From Letharia columbiana (taxonomy: Eukaryota > Ascomycota > Lecanoromycetes > Lecanorales > Parmeliaceae), in the NCBI RefSeq assembly GCF_014066305.1, contig NW_023501065.1, forward strand, positions 372,001 to 436,000: a stretch of 64,000 bases of DNA. Reading direction: 5' to 3'. The notes below the pieces were generated by a model, which searched no databases, was not told the DNA's origin, and was given only the letters and a program-made list of their open reading frames with translations. The position numbers and the translations under genes are program-made. Positions 37,468 through 48,238 of this stretch are shown here, piece after piece. Numbering within the stretch: position 1 is the stretch's first letter; each line of letters begins with the position of its first letter.

Positions 37468-40051
37468 ATGGCCAATAACTATATGACACACAAAATCAAT
37501 GGCCATGTACTCCAAGTCCCAACCCCAGGCGTGGACTATGGGCTCAAGAACGATGATGGCTTCGATCCTTCCAAATATGATTTTTACAATCCTTCCAATC
37601 GCAGCGCTGCCACGGCGTTTTTGGTACGCCTAGACGAGTACGTGTTCTTTTCCGAACTGTCTTGCCGTATCGCAAATGCTCAATGAACAGCAGACAACAT
37701 TCGACATCTGAGGCTACACCTTTCGGTGCTCCACACGTCTCTTCAGAACCCTGCGAGACGGACAGCCCACCCCCATTATCACCTATAGCGGAATTGGATG
37801 ACGACCTCAATACTGTCAGGCCGTGGCGCAGCTCCGATCGCGGTCTCGCTGCCTCAATTGAGAGCGAAGAACCCAAAACTCGTGACTTTTCTCTGGAAGA
37901 CCCCCCTGATAATAACGAAAATGCGATTGAATCAATCGCGCCTCTGGAGAAGCGCTCGGAGCTGCTCTTCTCTCGCGAGCATCTTCAATTGATCCTTGCA
38001 GACTCTACATTGTCTTTGAACTTCACTGACTTCCTGCGCACATATCGGCCAGACTCTGTTCCTATACTCGCTTACTATCTTGATGCCGTCAAAGCATTGA
38101 AAACTATCAGATATGCAGAGGCTATCATCAGAGGCCTTGAACCGATCCCTGGTCATGCCTTTACCTCAGAAGCCAACAGCGCCACAATGGCTTGGGTCAT
38201 GGAGGACAAGGCTGATCGAGCGTTGGATGTTCTCGTAAAAGACGATCTACCAGCATTCATCGCATATATTTATGTTCGGACAGTTGACGTGGCATTGGTA
38301 GACAGGGTCACTGGAAAGGAGGATCCGGGATCGCCCGGCATTGCGGATGGCCTGGCTGAAGTCTTCGTGCTCTCAGATCCGTCTCGTCCAGACAATCCAA
38401 TCGTCTTCACTTCCGAAGGTGATCCCCGCGCCTAACTTACCCATTGTTGTCAAACTAGCTAACAATTTGTAGAATTCCACAGAATGACAGGATATCCGAG
38501 GACTGAATTCCTTGGGCGCAATTGCCGCACACTGGGAGGAGCAAGAACAAGCCCGTTTGGGATTTCTCGCTTTCGTTCCTCCCTTGATGCTGAGCGGGAA
38601 CACTGCGAAGTCCTACTGAATTAGTAAGTATTCTTCAACAAGAAACCCCCTACAATCTAATTGTCCTTGTGATGCAGCCGCAAGGATGGATCGCCTTTCA
38701 TTAACCTCATCATGTGTGTACCCTTGCGTGATCAATCTGGCAAGGTCAGGTATTACCTTGGCGCTCAAGTTGATATCACTGGTCTTGTCAACGACTGTAC
38801 GGGGCTTGCAACTTTAAAGAAAATCGTCGAACGCAACAACGAGCATCGAAGCCATGTGACGAATCGAGACATCCCGAAAGAGACTCTCCAACGGGACGAA
38901 TTCGAGCAACTGAGCGAAGCGTTCAATTCGCAAGAGCTGGAACAGCTGATTACGCTAAGACGGCGTCAACAGCTTCAGTCTGAAGAGGGTTTCATCTATA
39001 CAGAGTCGGAGAAAAGGCAGCGAGATGATGATTCAACGTCTAGAACGCCTCTTACAGACCTAGATGATAGTTTTCAACTCAATGGACAGGGAAGTGCTCC
39101 ACCTCTGGGCTACTATAAAACCGTAAGTACCTGGTACGGAGCACGATGTCTAGGCAGTTTCGCTGATAATCTCAGTATCTTCTGGTTCGACCGTATCCAT
39201 CACTCCGTATCCTGTTTGCCTCGCCTGATCTGCGGATACCTGGAATCCTCCAGTCACCTCTGCTGAGTCGGATTGGGGGCAGTAGTCGGGTCCGCGGCGA
39301 CCTTGCTCATGCTCTTGAAGTTGGCAGGAAAGTTACCGCCAAGGTACAGTGGGTATCCAAGACCGCCACGAAATCTCGAGCTCGATGGATTCACTGCACC
39401 CCGCTTCTAGGCGTCAACGATACCATAGGAGTCTGGATGGTGATCCTTGTAGACGATGAAGATGACGGGGAGGGAGAGCGCGAACAGTTTCCACAAGAGA
39501 CGAGTAGTGCCAGCCGGCAAGGGTCAAACCATACGGCAGATGCCCTACCGTCGGACGAAAAACGACACAGGGGCAATCTTAGTGGCGTTTCTACCAGCAT
39601 ATGGAGCGACACCTCTGAGTCCATAATTTCCGACGAGATTGGAAGGCCCAGGCCAAGGCGGCCGATGCTCCGGCAGCCGTCAGAAATGGGTGTTTCAGCT
39701 CAACAGCCTCTCGTGGTTCGGCCGGAGCCAAAGATTGCTGGACGAGCATATTCTGTCACCTCAAGCAGCGATCGACGCATTTCTGTTGCCCAGGAAAGCA
39801 GAACCTCGATTGGAGGCGCGGACAGTAGGCCCGCAAGTCAAGGTAGCGCTATTTCGCCAATCCAAAACACCATGCAGCCGAAAGTGAAGATTGCTGGGCG
39901 CCCTAGCTTTGACGGAGACGGTGCACAGAAGGCACCCATCAACATGCCCGGACGATCTGGTGCTGAGAGAGAGACAGGCATGGGTGGCAGGCCATCTGGC
40001 CGAAGGACTTACAAATCGTTGTCTCCCTATGGAATTTTGTTTGAGGACTGA
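37468..40051 (+). CDS. RGS-LOV blue-light receptor 2 (altered LOV pocket)
   Basis: Predicted 789-aa protein. Exons 37468-37637, 37691-38418, 38473-38623, 38678-39122, 39176-40051; introns of 53-54 bp, frame closed without a break. An RGS-like region spans about 148-262 and the LOV domain about 277-386. The photoactive site reads GRNCRTLGG, so Cys317 is kept but the usual Phe and Gln of NCRFLQ are Thr and Gly. Asn349 (LLNY), Asn359 and Gln380 (YLGAQVD) are present. A second conserved block (about 499-590, RPYPSLRILF to WMVILVDDED) looks like a PAS-type domain. A basic, Ser/Gly/Arg-rich tail ends SLSPYGILFED. Start ATG 37468 has good context. It is head to head with receptor 1 and the two LOV regions are clearly related. 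Confidence 0.87.
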
Positions 40052-40528
40052 TTTATGTGAGCTGGTTGCGTATACCCGATCTTCAATTGTTCCTATACCA
40101 CGCAACTTTACAACGTAAGATAGAAAACAACGATCTCTGAACAAGCCTTCGACCCCCGTACGTACTCCCCACCGGGCATTTTTTTAAATGCTTGTCGTGA
40201 GTAACAGTGATTCCAAGTTCATTTTGTGAAGCCCCTTGCGGCCGTTGTAGGAGTGCGCGTACTCTACGTTACTCAAGTGTAGGGTATGTGTTGTATGGCT
40301 AATAGTCATCCCACTTGGCGCTTCCTTAGCAGAAACGCGGCTACTTGACGCATAATTTCAGGTCTCTTAAGTACTAAAGTATTAAAGCAATCACATTCAG
40401 GAGGTATCGATGCTGCCATTGGATACTTGGCCTCCCCCTTGTACTTTGATTGTTTTAGAAAACAAGTTCTGCTTTATTTCTACTTACATTGCCTCGCTGA
40501 AAAGACCCTTTTCTCTCCTATTGAAATC
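40052..40528. other. Intergenic, 477 bp
   Basis: Holds the receptor 2 terminator region and the agmatinase promoter. No gene seen. Confidence 0.6.
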
Positions 40529-42301
40529 ATGTTTGGAGCTGTATTTTTGCACGCGACGTTTCTCTTGCTGCCATTCTCTGTTGATACTCGTGACATCAAC
40601 TTCCCAACAGTCTCCGGCATCAAAAGACTTCAACAGCCCCTGACTAACGATGACGACGTCGATATCGCAACTGGTAGCGATTTCTCTGGCCTAATGACTT
40701 TTGCGAATTTGCCATACGCCAATTGTTTCAGCGATTCGGATGTGGACGCATACGATATCGCCATTATGGGGGCACCATTCGACACAGTCAGTACTCCTTA
40801 TCGAATTTTACTCATGATACGGAGGCAGCAGCGTAACCAGAGTATTATCTATGTGTATACATGCATCGAAATCGTGAAACAGCAGAACATCAGGGTGGTG
40901 GGTTGCGAGTAGGATATATTGGCTAACATCCAAAAGGCCGTGACTGCAAGACCAGGAGCTCGGTTTGGACCCACTGGTATTCGACGGGGTTCTCGCCGAA
41001 TGTCTGCATCCTTTGCTTGGAGCATATATACCGGTGAGGCTTTCCCACCTCACCCGATCCTGCCAAAATTGACCAGCCTGACAGGGGAGAATTCTTATAA
41101 GAGCTGGGCTGAGATCTTAGACTGTGGAGATGCCCCCATAACCTTTCTTGACAATACCATTGCCTTGAAGCAGCTGGACAAGGCACACAAGGTAAGAGCT
41201 CAACTCTCAATGTCTCATTCAGCACAAGTCTGAGGTGTAACGCTATTTCGGCTACTAGTTTCAACACATTGCTTACATGTGGATGCATGGCCAAAGGTTG
41301 TCTCCGGTCGAGAGGCTAAGGCAATAGAGAAGTCCTTGATACCTCGTATCATTACGCTAGGAGGAGATCATACGTATGTATTATCGGATCAATTTCTTCC
41401 AAATGAGTACCACCATTGAAGCCCCAAGCCATATGTGAAGATGGTATCAGCTGCTTTTTTCTACCTGAAACTGTCTCGAAGCAGGATTGCTACATTAAGA
41501 CAGAAAAGCTGAGGTCGAGACCCCTTAGTACCACACTTCCAGCGCTTCGCTCTGCGGCGTCGCGATGGGGCGCAGTTTCAGTCATTCATTTTGACTCCCA
41601 TTTAGGTAGATAGCCTCATCCAAATGCTTCAATGATGCTAAATATATTGTATTGCAGATACATGGGATCCGAATGTTTTGGGTGGAGGTTTGTCACAATA
41701 TGCGTAAGCCTCTTTCCAAAGGCTGCCTCAAAAGATCCTCCCTCGGCTGATCAGTAGCAATCCAGTGGCGTAAATCACGGTAAAGCCTCCCTTGTGGAAT
41801 CCAGGACGTCAAGATGCCAACTCAAACAAAATTGTAGGAACCTTCCTCCACATTGCGTATGAGGAAGGCTTGATACAAAACTCGTCCATCCACGCGGGAA
41901 TCAGAGCACCTTTGATAAGACGTAAGGGAGACATACGCAACGACCTGCGCTGCGGCTTTGATACTATCAAGGCCAGAGATATTGACCGCATTGGCGTGGA
42001 CGGCGTGATCAAGAGACTCAGGGAAAGGGTGGGTAATACTAAGGTCTATATATCCGTCGACATTGACGTGCTTGATCCTGCCTTTGCACCAGCGACTGGA
42101 ACAGCAGAGGTTGGAGGATGGACAACAAGGGAGCTGCTTTCTATTTTGGACGGTCTCGAAGGCACCAACGTCGTCGGTGCAGACGTTGTGGAAGTTGCTC
42201 CGATCTACGACAATCCAGGCGAAACAACAGTATTGGCTGCAGCGGAGATCGTCCATTCGTTGCTGACGTTGATGGTGCAAAAGCCGGTCAAGGCACCTTG
42301 A
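40529..42301 (+). CDS. Agmatinase-like ureohydrolase, probably secreted
   Basis: 379-aa member of the arginase/agmatinase family, which hydrolyses agmatine to putrescine and urea with two Mn ions. Exons 40529-40786, 40937-41033, 41085-41191, 41297-41373, 41529-41605, 41658-41703, 41766-41779, 41838-42301. The 14-nt seventh exon restores AGVNHGTFLH. Metal ligands are all visible: His179 in GGDH, Asp202-x-His204-x-Asp206 in FDSHLD, Asp300 and Asp302 in SVDIDVLDP. The first about 17 residues are a hydrophobic signal peptide (FGAVFLHATFLLLPF), so it likely enters the secretory path, as is common for this branch in ascomycetes. Substrate is inferred from family resemblance; other guanidino compounds are possible. 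Confidence 0.88.
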
Positions 42302-42711
42302 TGTCGTCGTGGGCATATCCAGACGAGATGGCAAGTCGGACTTTTTAGTTCTCTAGTGCCAAGCATAGCCAAAATTCTAGGGATTTTGGGGGAAGTTGAG
42401 CACTTTACTTGTCCACCGCCGAGGCACATTCTTAACCAGTAGAACGAGGAGCTCCGTATCTTAGTCCGTAGCCACTAAGGATGACCTAGGTACCTTATTT
42501 TTGGCCCCCAGTAGCCCCGCTAAGTGGGGCGTAAGTGCATACCTATCGATAAGGAAATTAGCTCACAATGACATTCCCCACACCCCACGCACTTGTAGCC
42601 CCCCAAATATTGACGACTCATCATTTACGAACACCAGCTTCAGGAAAGTCAGTGCGCAGTCAAGCAACCCTCTAATTATTTCAGTCATCAACATCGCCGC
42701 AAGCATCCGCC
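42302..42711. other. Intergenic, 410 bp
   Basis: Between agmatinase and the Dap1-like gene. No feature seen beyond the presumed promoter. Confidence 0.6.
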
Positions 42712-43235
42712 ATGGCTGAAACAGGGTATATTGAAGAGCCCAAGAGGTTCGCTCCTAAAGATCCCCCAAAGCTCAACCCGCCCAGAGATGAGCCTATCAG
42801 GGTTGAAGACCTCGCCAAGTGTGACGGTACGACTGCTATATACCGCATCTGCGGAAATGGGACCTAATTTTGGCTAATTGAACGGAATATGGGACAGGCA
42901 CCGACTCTTCGTATCCTACGTACGTCGCCATCATGGGCACGGTCTTCGATGTCTCCAGCAACACAGCCTACTCTCCCAAGAACCCATACAATGGTACCGA
43001 CACGCCGTTCCGATTTGAGCTTCCAAATCCTCTGCCGACACAAATTCAACAGCTGACCAGAATCCCAGTGTTTGCCGGAAGAGATGCCTCACGAGCCCTC
43101 GCTCAATCTTCACTCAAGCCTGAGGACTGTAGACCTGAGTGGCAGGATTTGCCGGAGAAGGAGAAAGGTGTCCTTAAGGATTGGTACACATTTTTCAGCA
43201 AGCGATACAACATAGTGGGCAAGGTGCAGCTCTGA
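42712..43235 (+). CDS. DAP1: Dap1/MAPR-type cytochrome-b5-like haem protein
   Basis: 150 aa from exons 42712-42826 and 42898-43235 (71-bp intron with a GCTAAT branch). The fold markers YVAIMGTVFDV and VFAGRDASRALAQSSLKPED identify the membrane-associated progesterone receptor family. Yeast Dap1, of almost the same length (152 aa), binds haem and supports the sterol-synthesis P450 enzymes Erg11 and Erg5. No N-terminal membrane anchor is visible here, as in yeast Dap1. A role in azole or damage tolerance would be by analogy only. Confidence 0.88.
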
Positions 43236-44285
43236 ATGGTCTAGAAGCGCGAAATACAACGCCCCGTTGTGCAGCACGATTGCGCTTTGACGATTATGTT
43301 TACTCTGTCAATGTGATAGTGAAAAAGGCTTGGCGGATTATTTCCCGCAAAAATAACGCCCCGCTCGTATCAGTCTCCGGTCATCTGCGGTTCGACATTT
43401 TTTTTTAGCCTCGAGACTCGAGAGCCTCATCCGTGGAAGCCCCGAGTTCGGAGATCCTCGTGCTGGCCCCCACATCCCTATTAGGCTGCATGCATCAACG
43501 CGAGTGGATGTTTGCATCTAAACGATCCGTGGTTGAGATCGACGAGATTCTGCAGCAACCAGCATGGCTTAGCTGTCGCTCGTGCGAGTGCGAGATGCAT
43601 ACGTGCCTGCGGTTGGCCGGCATCGAGTATCGAGAAAGCAGGACGCATGATCTGTTATTCCTGGGAAGCAGGTAGCTCTTCAGGCAACCAGGGATGGCTC
43701 ATCGAACGCTGTTCCCTATTGATAGTCACGGCTCAGGTGTCCGTATCATCTCCAGCCTTGGGCCTGCTGTCGCGTAAAGCTCCTGCAGAACGCGTCCAAA
43801 TATGTCTCCGCCGAGAGCAAGCAGTAAACTAAGGCAGTGCGGGCATAGCTGGAGCTCCATTGCATTGCCCGAAATAATGTTGTCAGTCATTGCAACACTC
43901 ACGCGGATGGGACAAATCCCCTGCACCAAAGACATGTCACATTATTGGTATATATCTGTTTACATGATCGAGATGCCAGCTTTGACAAGCACACGCCGTG
44001 AAGATCGGAAAGGAAGGAACTGTTGTGGAGATTGATCACATCTCTTGGAAGAGATTCCATGGGGAAGAGCAAGTGACTCAGGTATCGGTACTGCACGGTT
44101 CAATCCAGATCGCACGCTGAGCAATACGGCCTTACTCGTAACTTCGATTACAAACACATGTATCTGCTTTACCAGATTGCGGCCTTCAAATTCTTCGCTA
44201 TGTGCGAGCTGAGAGAATTGACTGCTTCATTTCGTCTGTCCACCTTCATCTTTCAATCAACAATTGATGATGCGAACGCTACTCG
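43236..44285. other. Intergenic, 1,050 bp, between convergent genes
   Basis: Normal base composition, short random frames only. The Dap1-like gene and Nop4 converge here. Nothing recognised. Confidence 0.55.
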
Positions 44286-46550
44286 TCACTTAGATACTGC
44301 CTGACTTCTAGACCTTCGCATCATTCTTTTCCTTCCGATTATCTGTTGTCGTTTTGCGAACTTTCCCGACTCATCGCTTGCTGCGTTGGCATTCGGGCCT
44401 TCTGGTGTAGGATCCTGCACAAGAGACTTTGGGTTGGATACTCGCTTCCTCTTCGTACCTTTTCGCGTCTTAGCCATCAATTGGTCTTTGGACAAACGCT
44501 TTGACACAATGTTTGGAATTTCCCCATTTTCCCGTTTCTCAGAAACGAGTCTTGATCTCTCTCTAGCTTTTGTCTCCCTCTCGTGCCGTCTTCCAACTAC
44601 TTGGGCATTTTCGATCGCAAACTCTGTGATCAGCCGCTTCCTTCTCTCTTTATCATTCGTACCGTCGGAGTTTTTTGCAGGCCCCACTGCGTGCCCGTTC
44701 AGCCACCGAAGCCCCATTAGAGCCCACCGATGTGAGGAATATTCAATGAAGCCATAGCCCCTGCTTCGACCGGCGCCGCTGTCTTCTGTTACCTTGCTCC
44801 CTTCCCTGCCTTCGAAAACAACCTTGGCCTGCTTGACAATGCCTTTTCCTTTCGCTTTTCGAGCTTTCTCGGCTTGCTTCATCTCTTCGCCACCTCGTGA
44901 GAGCTCCTCTTTCGATAACTGCTTTCGTAGCTCACTTTTGACATCTTTTGCGAAGCCGACAACAGCTTCTCTCGCAAGGGCCTTGAGACCCTTAGAAGTT
45001 ATGCTACGTGGCAGATTACGAATAGACAGACGTGTCAAACTGAAATGGAGCGTAGGGTTGCTTCTAATGAGCGATTGGCGCTGTTTTGCGCTGTCCTCTC
45101 GCATTTTAATCTCGGACGGCGACAGCTGACCATAAAGAGGGGTATTAGAGGGTACAGTGCCCTCTGAGAGCAAATACAATCGCCTTCGATCTTTATCTTG
45201 GGCATCTCGTACATTGCTGCTGGCAGATGTAAGTCGCGTAGCTTCGTTGCGATCTACTGCTCGAGACAGTTGGAGCACCCGACCCTCCATTGTATACCGT
45301 CCGGAACGGTCCAGGCTCGTATCCTCGAGTAAGGATTGCTTTGTCGAGGAACTACCTGTGCCTTTGGTCGTTGTGCTCCCTGGAATTAGCGTGAGCTGCA
45401 TCCTAGGAGCCTCTCGAAGACAAGAATCCGCGTCTTCTTTGTTGTAGAAACAGATGAACCCTGTACCCTTCGGTCGTTCAGTCGCATGGTCGAGGACTAC
45501 TCTTGCATACCGCACAGGGCCAAAAAGCTCAAAATGAACTGTCAACACTTCATCTGTGCTGGTGAATGGGAGGTTCCGTACGAACAGAGTCGAAGTGCTG
45601 CTGTCCTTCGTCCGCGCTACCGAACCCTCGTCGACGTCCTTGTCTTCCATCGACGTGGGTTGACTATCTTCGCGAACCGAGGAAGCAGACCGCTCGATAT
45701 CACTCTGTGGAATGTCTTCGACATCGATGTGGTGGCTATCTTCCGATTTGACGCTTTCGTCATGCTCCTCCACTGGGGGGGCATTTACATCTCGGTCCGG
45801 AGTCTCTGGTCCCGTACTTCCAGTTTGCATTGTCTCCCAAACCTCCTTCTCCACGGCCCAATCCACAGCCAGTGTCCTTCCGTCAACCTCTTTCCCGTTA
45901 ACACCTTCCAAAGCCCTCTCTGCGTTCTTCCTTCCCCGTAGTATAACAAAGCCAAACCCAGCTGATAGACCCAATTCTTTTTTGGGCAGAGTGACGTGTT
46001 TGATCTTGCCGTAGCTTCTGAATAAGATTGCCAGATGCTCTGGCTCCTTGATTGTCCAAGGCAGATTCCTCACAATGAGTTTTGATGGCTGCTGCACTTC
46101 ACGTTTGTGCGGACCTGGCCGAGCCTTCGCTTTCGTAGCACCAGTGAGCCCATCTTGGTTTGCTTTACGATGTCGAGGCTCTGCAAGCTCGACCTTGATT
46201 TTTCGGCCTTCGAACAAAGATCCATTGAAGGTGTCTTTGGCAATTTGAGCGTCCTCGACGTCGGCAAAAGTGACGAAACCATACCCCTTGGACTGCTTGG
46301 ACTCTGAGTCGATAACAACGGTTGCGTGTTTAAGAGGAAAAGATTGGGAGAAAAAGTTGGTCAAGCTCTCTGATGTAGCATCCTCGGGTAGTGAGCGAAC
46401 AAATAACGAACGCCCTTTCTGCTGTTTTGTCCGTTGTTCCTTGGCGGTATCTTGCGATTCTTCTCCGTCGAGACCGATAGCATCATCGCTAGCCGCGGTG
46501 ACTCGATCAAGGCCATCGGTTGTGAGCCGCTGCCTCTTCAGTCGAAACAT
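44286..46550 (-). CDS. NOP4: Nop4 (RBM28-type) nucleolar RNA-binding protein
   Basis: Uninterrupted 754-codon frame starting at ATG 46550. Four RNA recognition motifs: RRM1 about 48-125 (SLFVRSLPEDAT, KGYGFVTF), RRM2 about 157-235 (KLIVRNLPWTI, AGFGFVIL), RRM3 from about 321 (TLFVRNLPFTS, KGTGFICF) and a fourth, split by a long charged insert, from about 507 (LSIRNLPRSIT) to the RGYGFIEYS strand near 598. An acidic linker lies between RRM2 and RRM3, and the C-terminus is very basic. This matches Nop4p/RBM28, needed for 27S pre-rRNA processing and 60S subunit assembly in the nucleolus. Being intronless is unlike most of its neighbours. Confidence 0.93.
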   Translation of the reverse strand: MFRLKRQRLTTDGLDRVTAASDDAIGLDGEESQDTAKEQRTKQQKGRSLFVRSLPEDATSESLTNFFSQSFPLKHATVVIDSESKQSKGYGFVTFADVEDAQIAKDTFNGSLFEGRKIKVELAEPRHRKANQDGLTGATKAKARPGPHKREVQQPSKLIVRNLPWTIKEPEHLAILFRSYGKIKHVTLPKKELGLSAGFGFVILRGRKNAERALEGVNGKEVDGRTLAVDWAVEKEVWETMQTGSTGPETPDRDVNAPPVEEHDESVKSEDSHHIDVEDIPQSDIERSASSVREDSQPTSMEDKDVDEGSVARTKDSSTSTLFVRNLPFTSTDEVLTVHFELFGPVRYARVVLDHATERPKGTGFICFYNKEDADSCLREAPRMQLTLIPGSTTTKGTGSSSTKQSLLEDTSLDRSGRYTMEGRVLQLSRAVDRNEATRLTSASSNVRDAQDKDRRRLYLLSEGTVPSNTPLYGQLSPSEIKMREDSAKQRQSLIRSNPTLHFSLTRLSIRNLPRSITSKGLKALAREAVVGFAKDVKSELRKQLSKEELSRGGEEMKQAEKARKAKGKGIVKQAKVVFEGREGSKVTEDSGAGRSRGYGFIEYSSHRWALMGLRWLNGHAVGPAKNSDGTNDKERRKRLITEFAIENAQVVGRRHERETKARERSRLVSEKRENGEIPNIVSKRLSKDQLMAKTRKGTKRKRVSNPKSLVQDPTPEGPNANAASDESGKFAKRQQIIGRKRMMRRSRSQAVSK

Positions 46551-47267
46551 TTTTGAGGATGATCGAGTAGACTAGATATCGTTCAAATTTCAACGAGTCA
46601 AAAGCTCTGTGACTAGTGTAAGCGCTAGTGCGAAAGTTCATTTCCCGTTCTTCGGCTGTTTCATCCACACAAACGTACCCCCATTCCAGAGCACAATTCT
46701 CGCTGCAATTGGCAAAGGGACGACAGCCGTGATTCACGTTGAATACCCTCGTCAGTACTTTTAGAGCCGAACATGCATTCTAGCTGGACCCTAGTCACCA
46801 CTATACGATCAATGAAGCAAAGGGCCGTTACAACACAAGCGCGGTATAGGAAGCACCAAAGGCTCGATGAGTACATCGCTCTGGACAATTCACAAGGGAG
46901 CGTGATTGGCCGTGGCAAGAACCGCAGCTGATGCTCGCATGATATGGTCTATGTCGTACGACAAAGGGTTAAATTTTACATGGAAGTTGAGAAAGGCCAC
47001 CGGTCTCGTCGCAGTTGGTCACGCTCCAGAAACCGATCTTTGCCTGACAAGCGCCGCCGATATCATAGATTTTCTCCTTATATAGTCCCTAGACGCCCAA
47101 CTCCGCCGCCATAAAGAAATCCTGCCCACTTTTACCGAATGACAAGTCGAGGTGAATCCGGTATCGAGACCGGTGTCCCTGGAAAGATCATCGATGGCGA
47201 TCCGTCCCTCGAATACTCGAATGAATGTGAATGCGACAAGGGCGGTGTCTGTCAGATATGCCGTTAG
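46551..47267. other. Intergenic, 717 bp
   Basis: Presumed Nop4 promoter and bZIP 3' region. No gene recognised. Confidence 0.55.
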
Positions 47268-48238
47268 TCATGATCCCGTGAATTGTTGGCCAGAAAAGAC
47301 ATTGAAAATTGAGACATCTTTTTTTCTGGAACAGGAGATAAGAAAAGACATTGGATAGTAGCAAATTGACTGAAAGTGGAAGCTGTACTCGGGATGATTT
47401 ACATGAGCATTGGAGTCCTGATAGGACTGTTGCATAGGCAGATCTATGCCGGCGAATGGTGCATAGCCGGTTTCATATTGACTGAGGATGTCCTCGTCGA
47501 GAAAGCCGTTGTGTTTTGATGGTCCAAGCTCGTATGGCACCATGCTAGGCAATGTCGTCGGGAGCGGCGGGAGGTACTGCGGTTGCCCGGAGTAGTCAGG
47601 ATACGGTGCAGGTAGGGTGTTGAAGGGCGAATGTTGTGGATAAGGTGCCTGGATAACGGGCTCGGGTAGCGAATACGAGTAGTTGTACGAAGGTGGAGGG
47701 GAGATGGAGAGTTCTCTGTGGTAGTGATATGGTGACTTTGATGAACGGCCGGTCTTTGGTGTCGAGTATGGAGTCAAGAGTGGTTCTGGTGATCTGCGGC
47801 GGCCTTTTGAAGCTGCCGAGTCCTGTTTCGATGGTTTTCGCTTCACTCCCTCCTCATTCCTCCGATGTGTGTGGCTCTCTTGAATCATGGGCGCTAGCTC
47901 TGCGTGTGACTGCTCCGGTGAGGCTGATGATGAACCTGCTCTTCGTTCGAGATCTTCAAGACGTCTCTTTATCTTCTTGCCTATTCACTCTTCAGCACTA
48001 ATCTTTGAGCTGACTTACTTACGGTCGAGTGAGGATGGCGACACTTACGGTAGTTGCGTTGAGCGATCCTGTTTTGTATTCGTCGACGCTCAGCCAGGTC
48101 TGATATCTTGGTCCAGTCTTCGTTTGGGTTGGCGCTGGCGCTGAAGGCACTGCTGGTACTATGGCTTGAAGAATATTTGGGTGAAGTTGGGCCTGGGTAG
48201 GGCAGCGAGTAGCTGCTATTGCGTTGCATGGTTCTCAT
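47268..48238 (-). CDS. bZIP-type transcription factor
   Basis: Exons 48049-48238 and 47268-47980 with a 68-bp intron (GTAAGT donor), giving 300 aa. The basic region (about 50-71) is ERRRIQNRIAQRNYRKKIKRR, with the NxxAQRxxR DNA-contact signature of fungal AP-1-like bZIPs. The zipper after it is short or weak (LEDLERR), so dimerisation may be unusual. The rest is rich in Pro, Ser, Tyr and Gln (for example SPPPSYNYSYSLPEP), as in an activation domain. The extreme C-terminus after about residue 270 could be changed by another intron (a donor-like GTAAAT is near 47405). Target genes unknown. The gene-free region upstream may be its long promoter. Confidence 0.8.
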
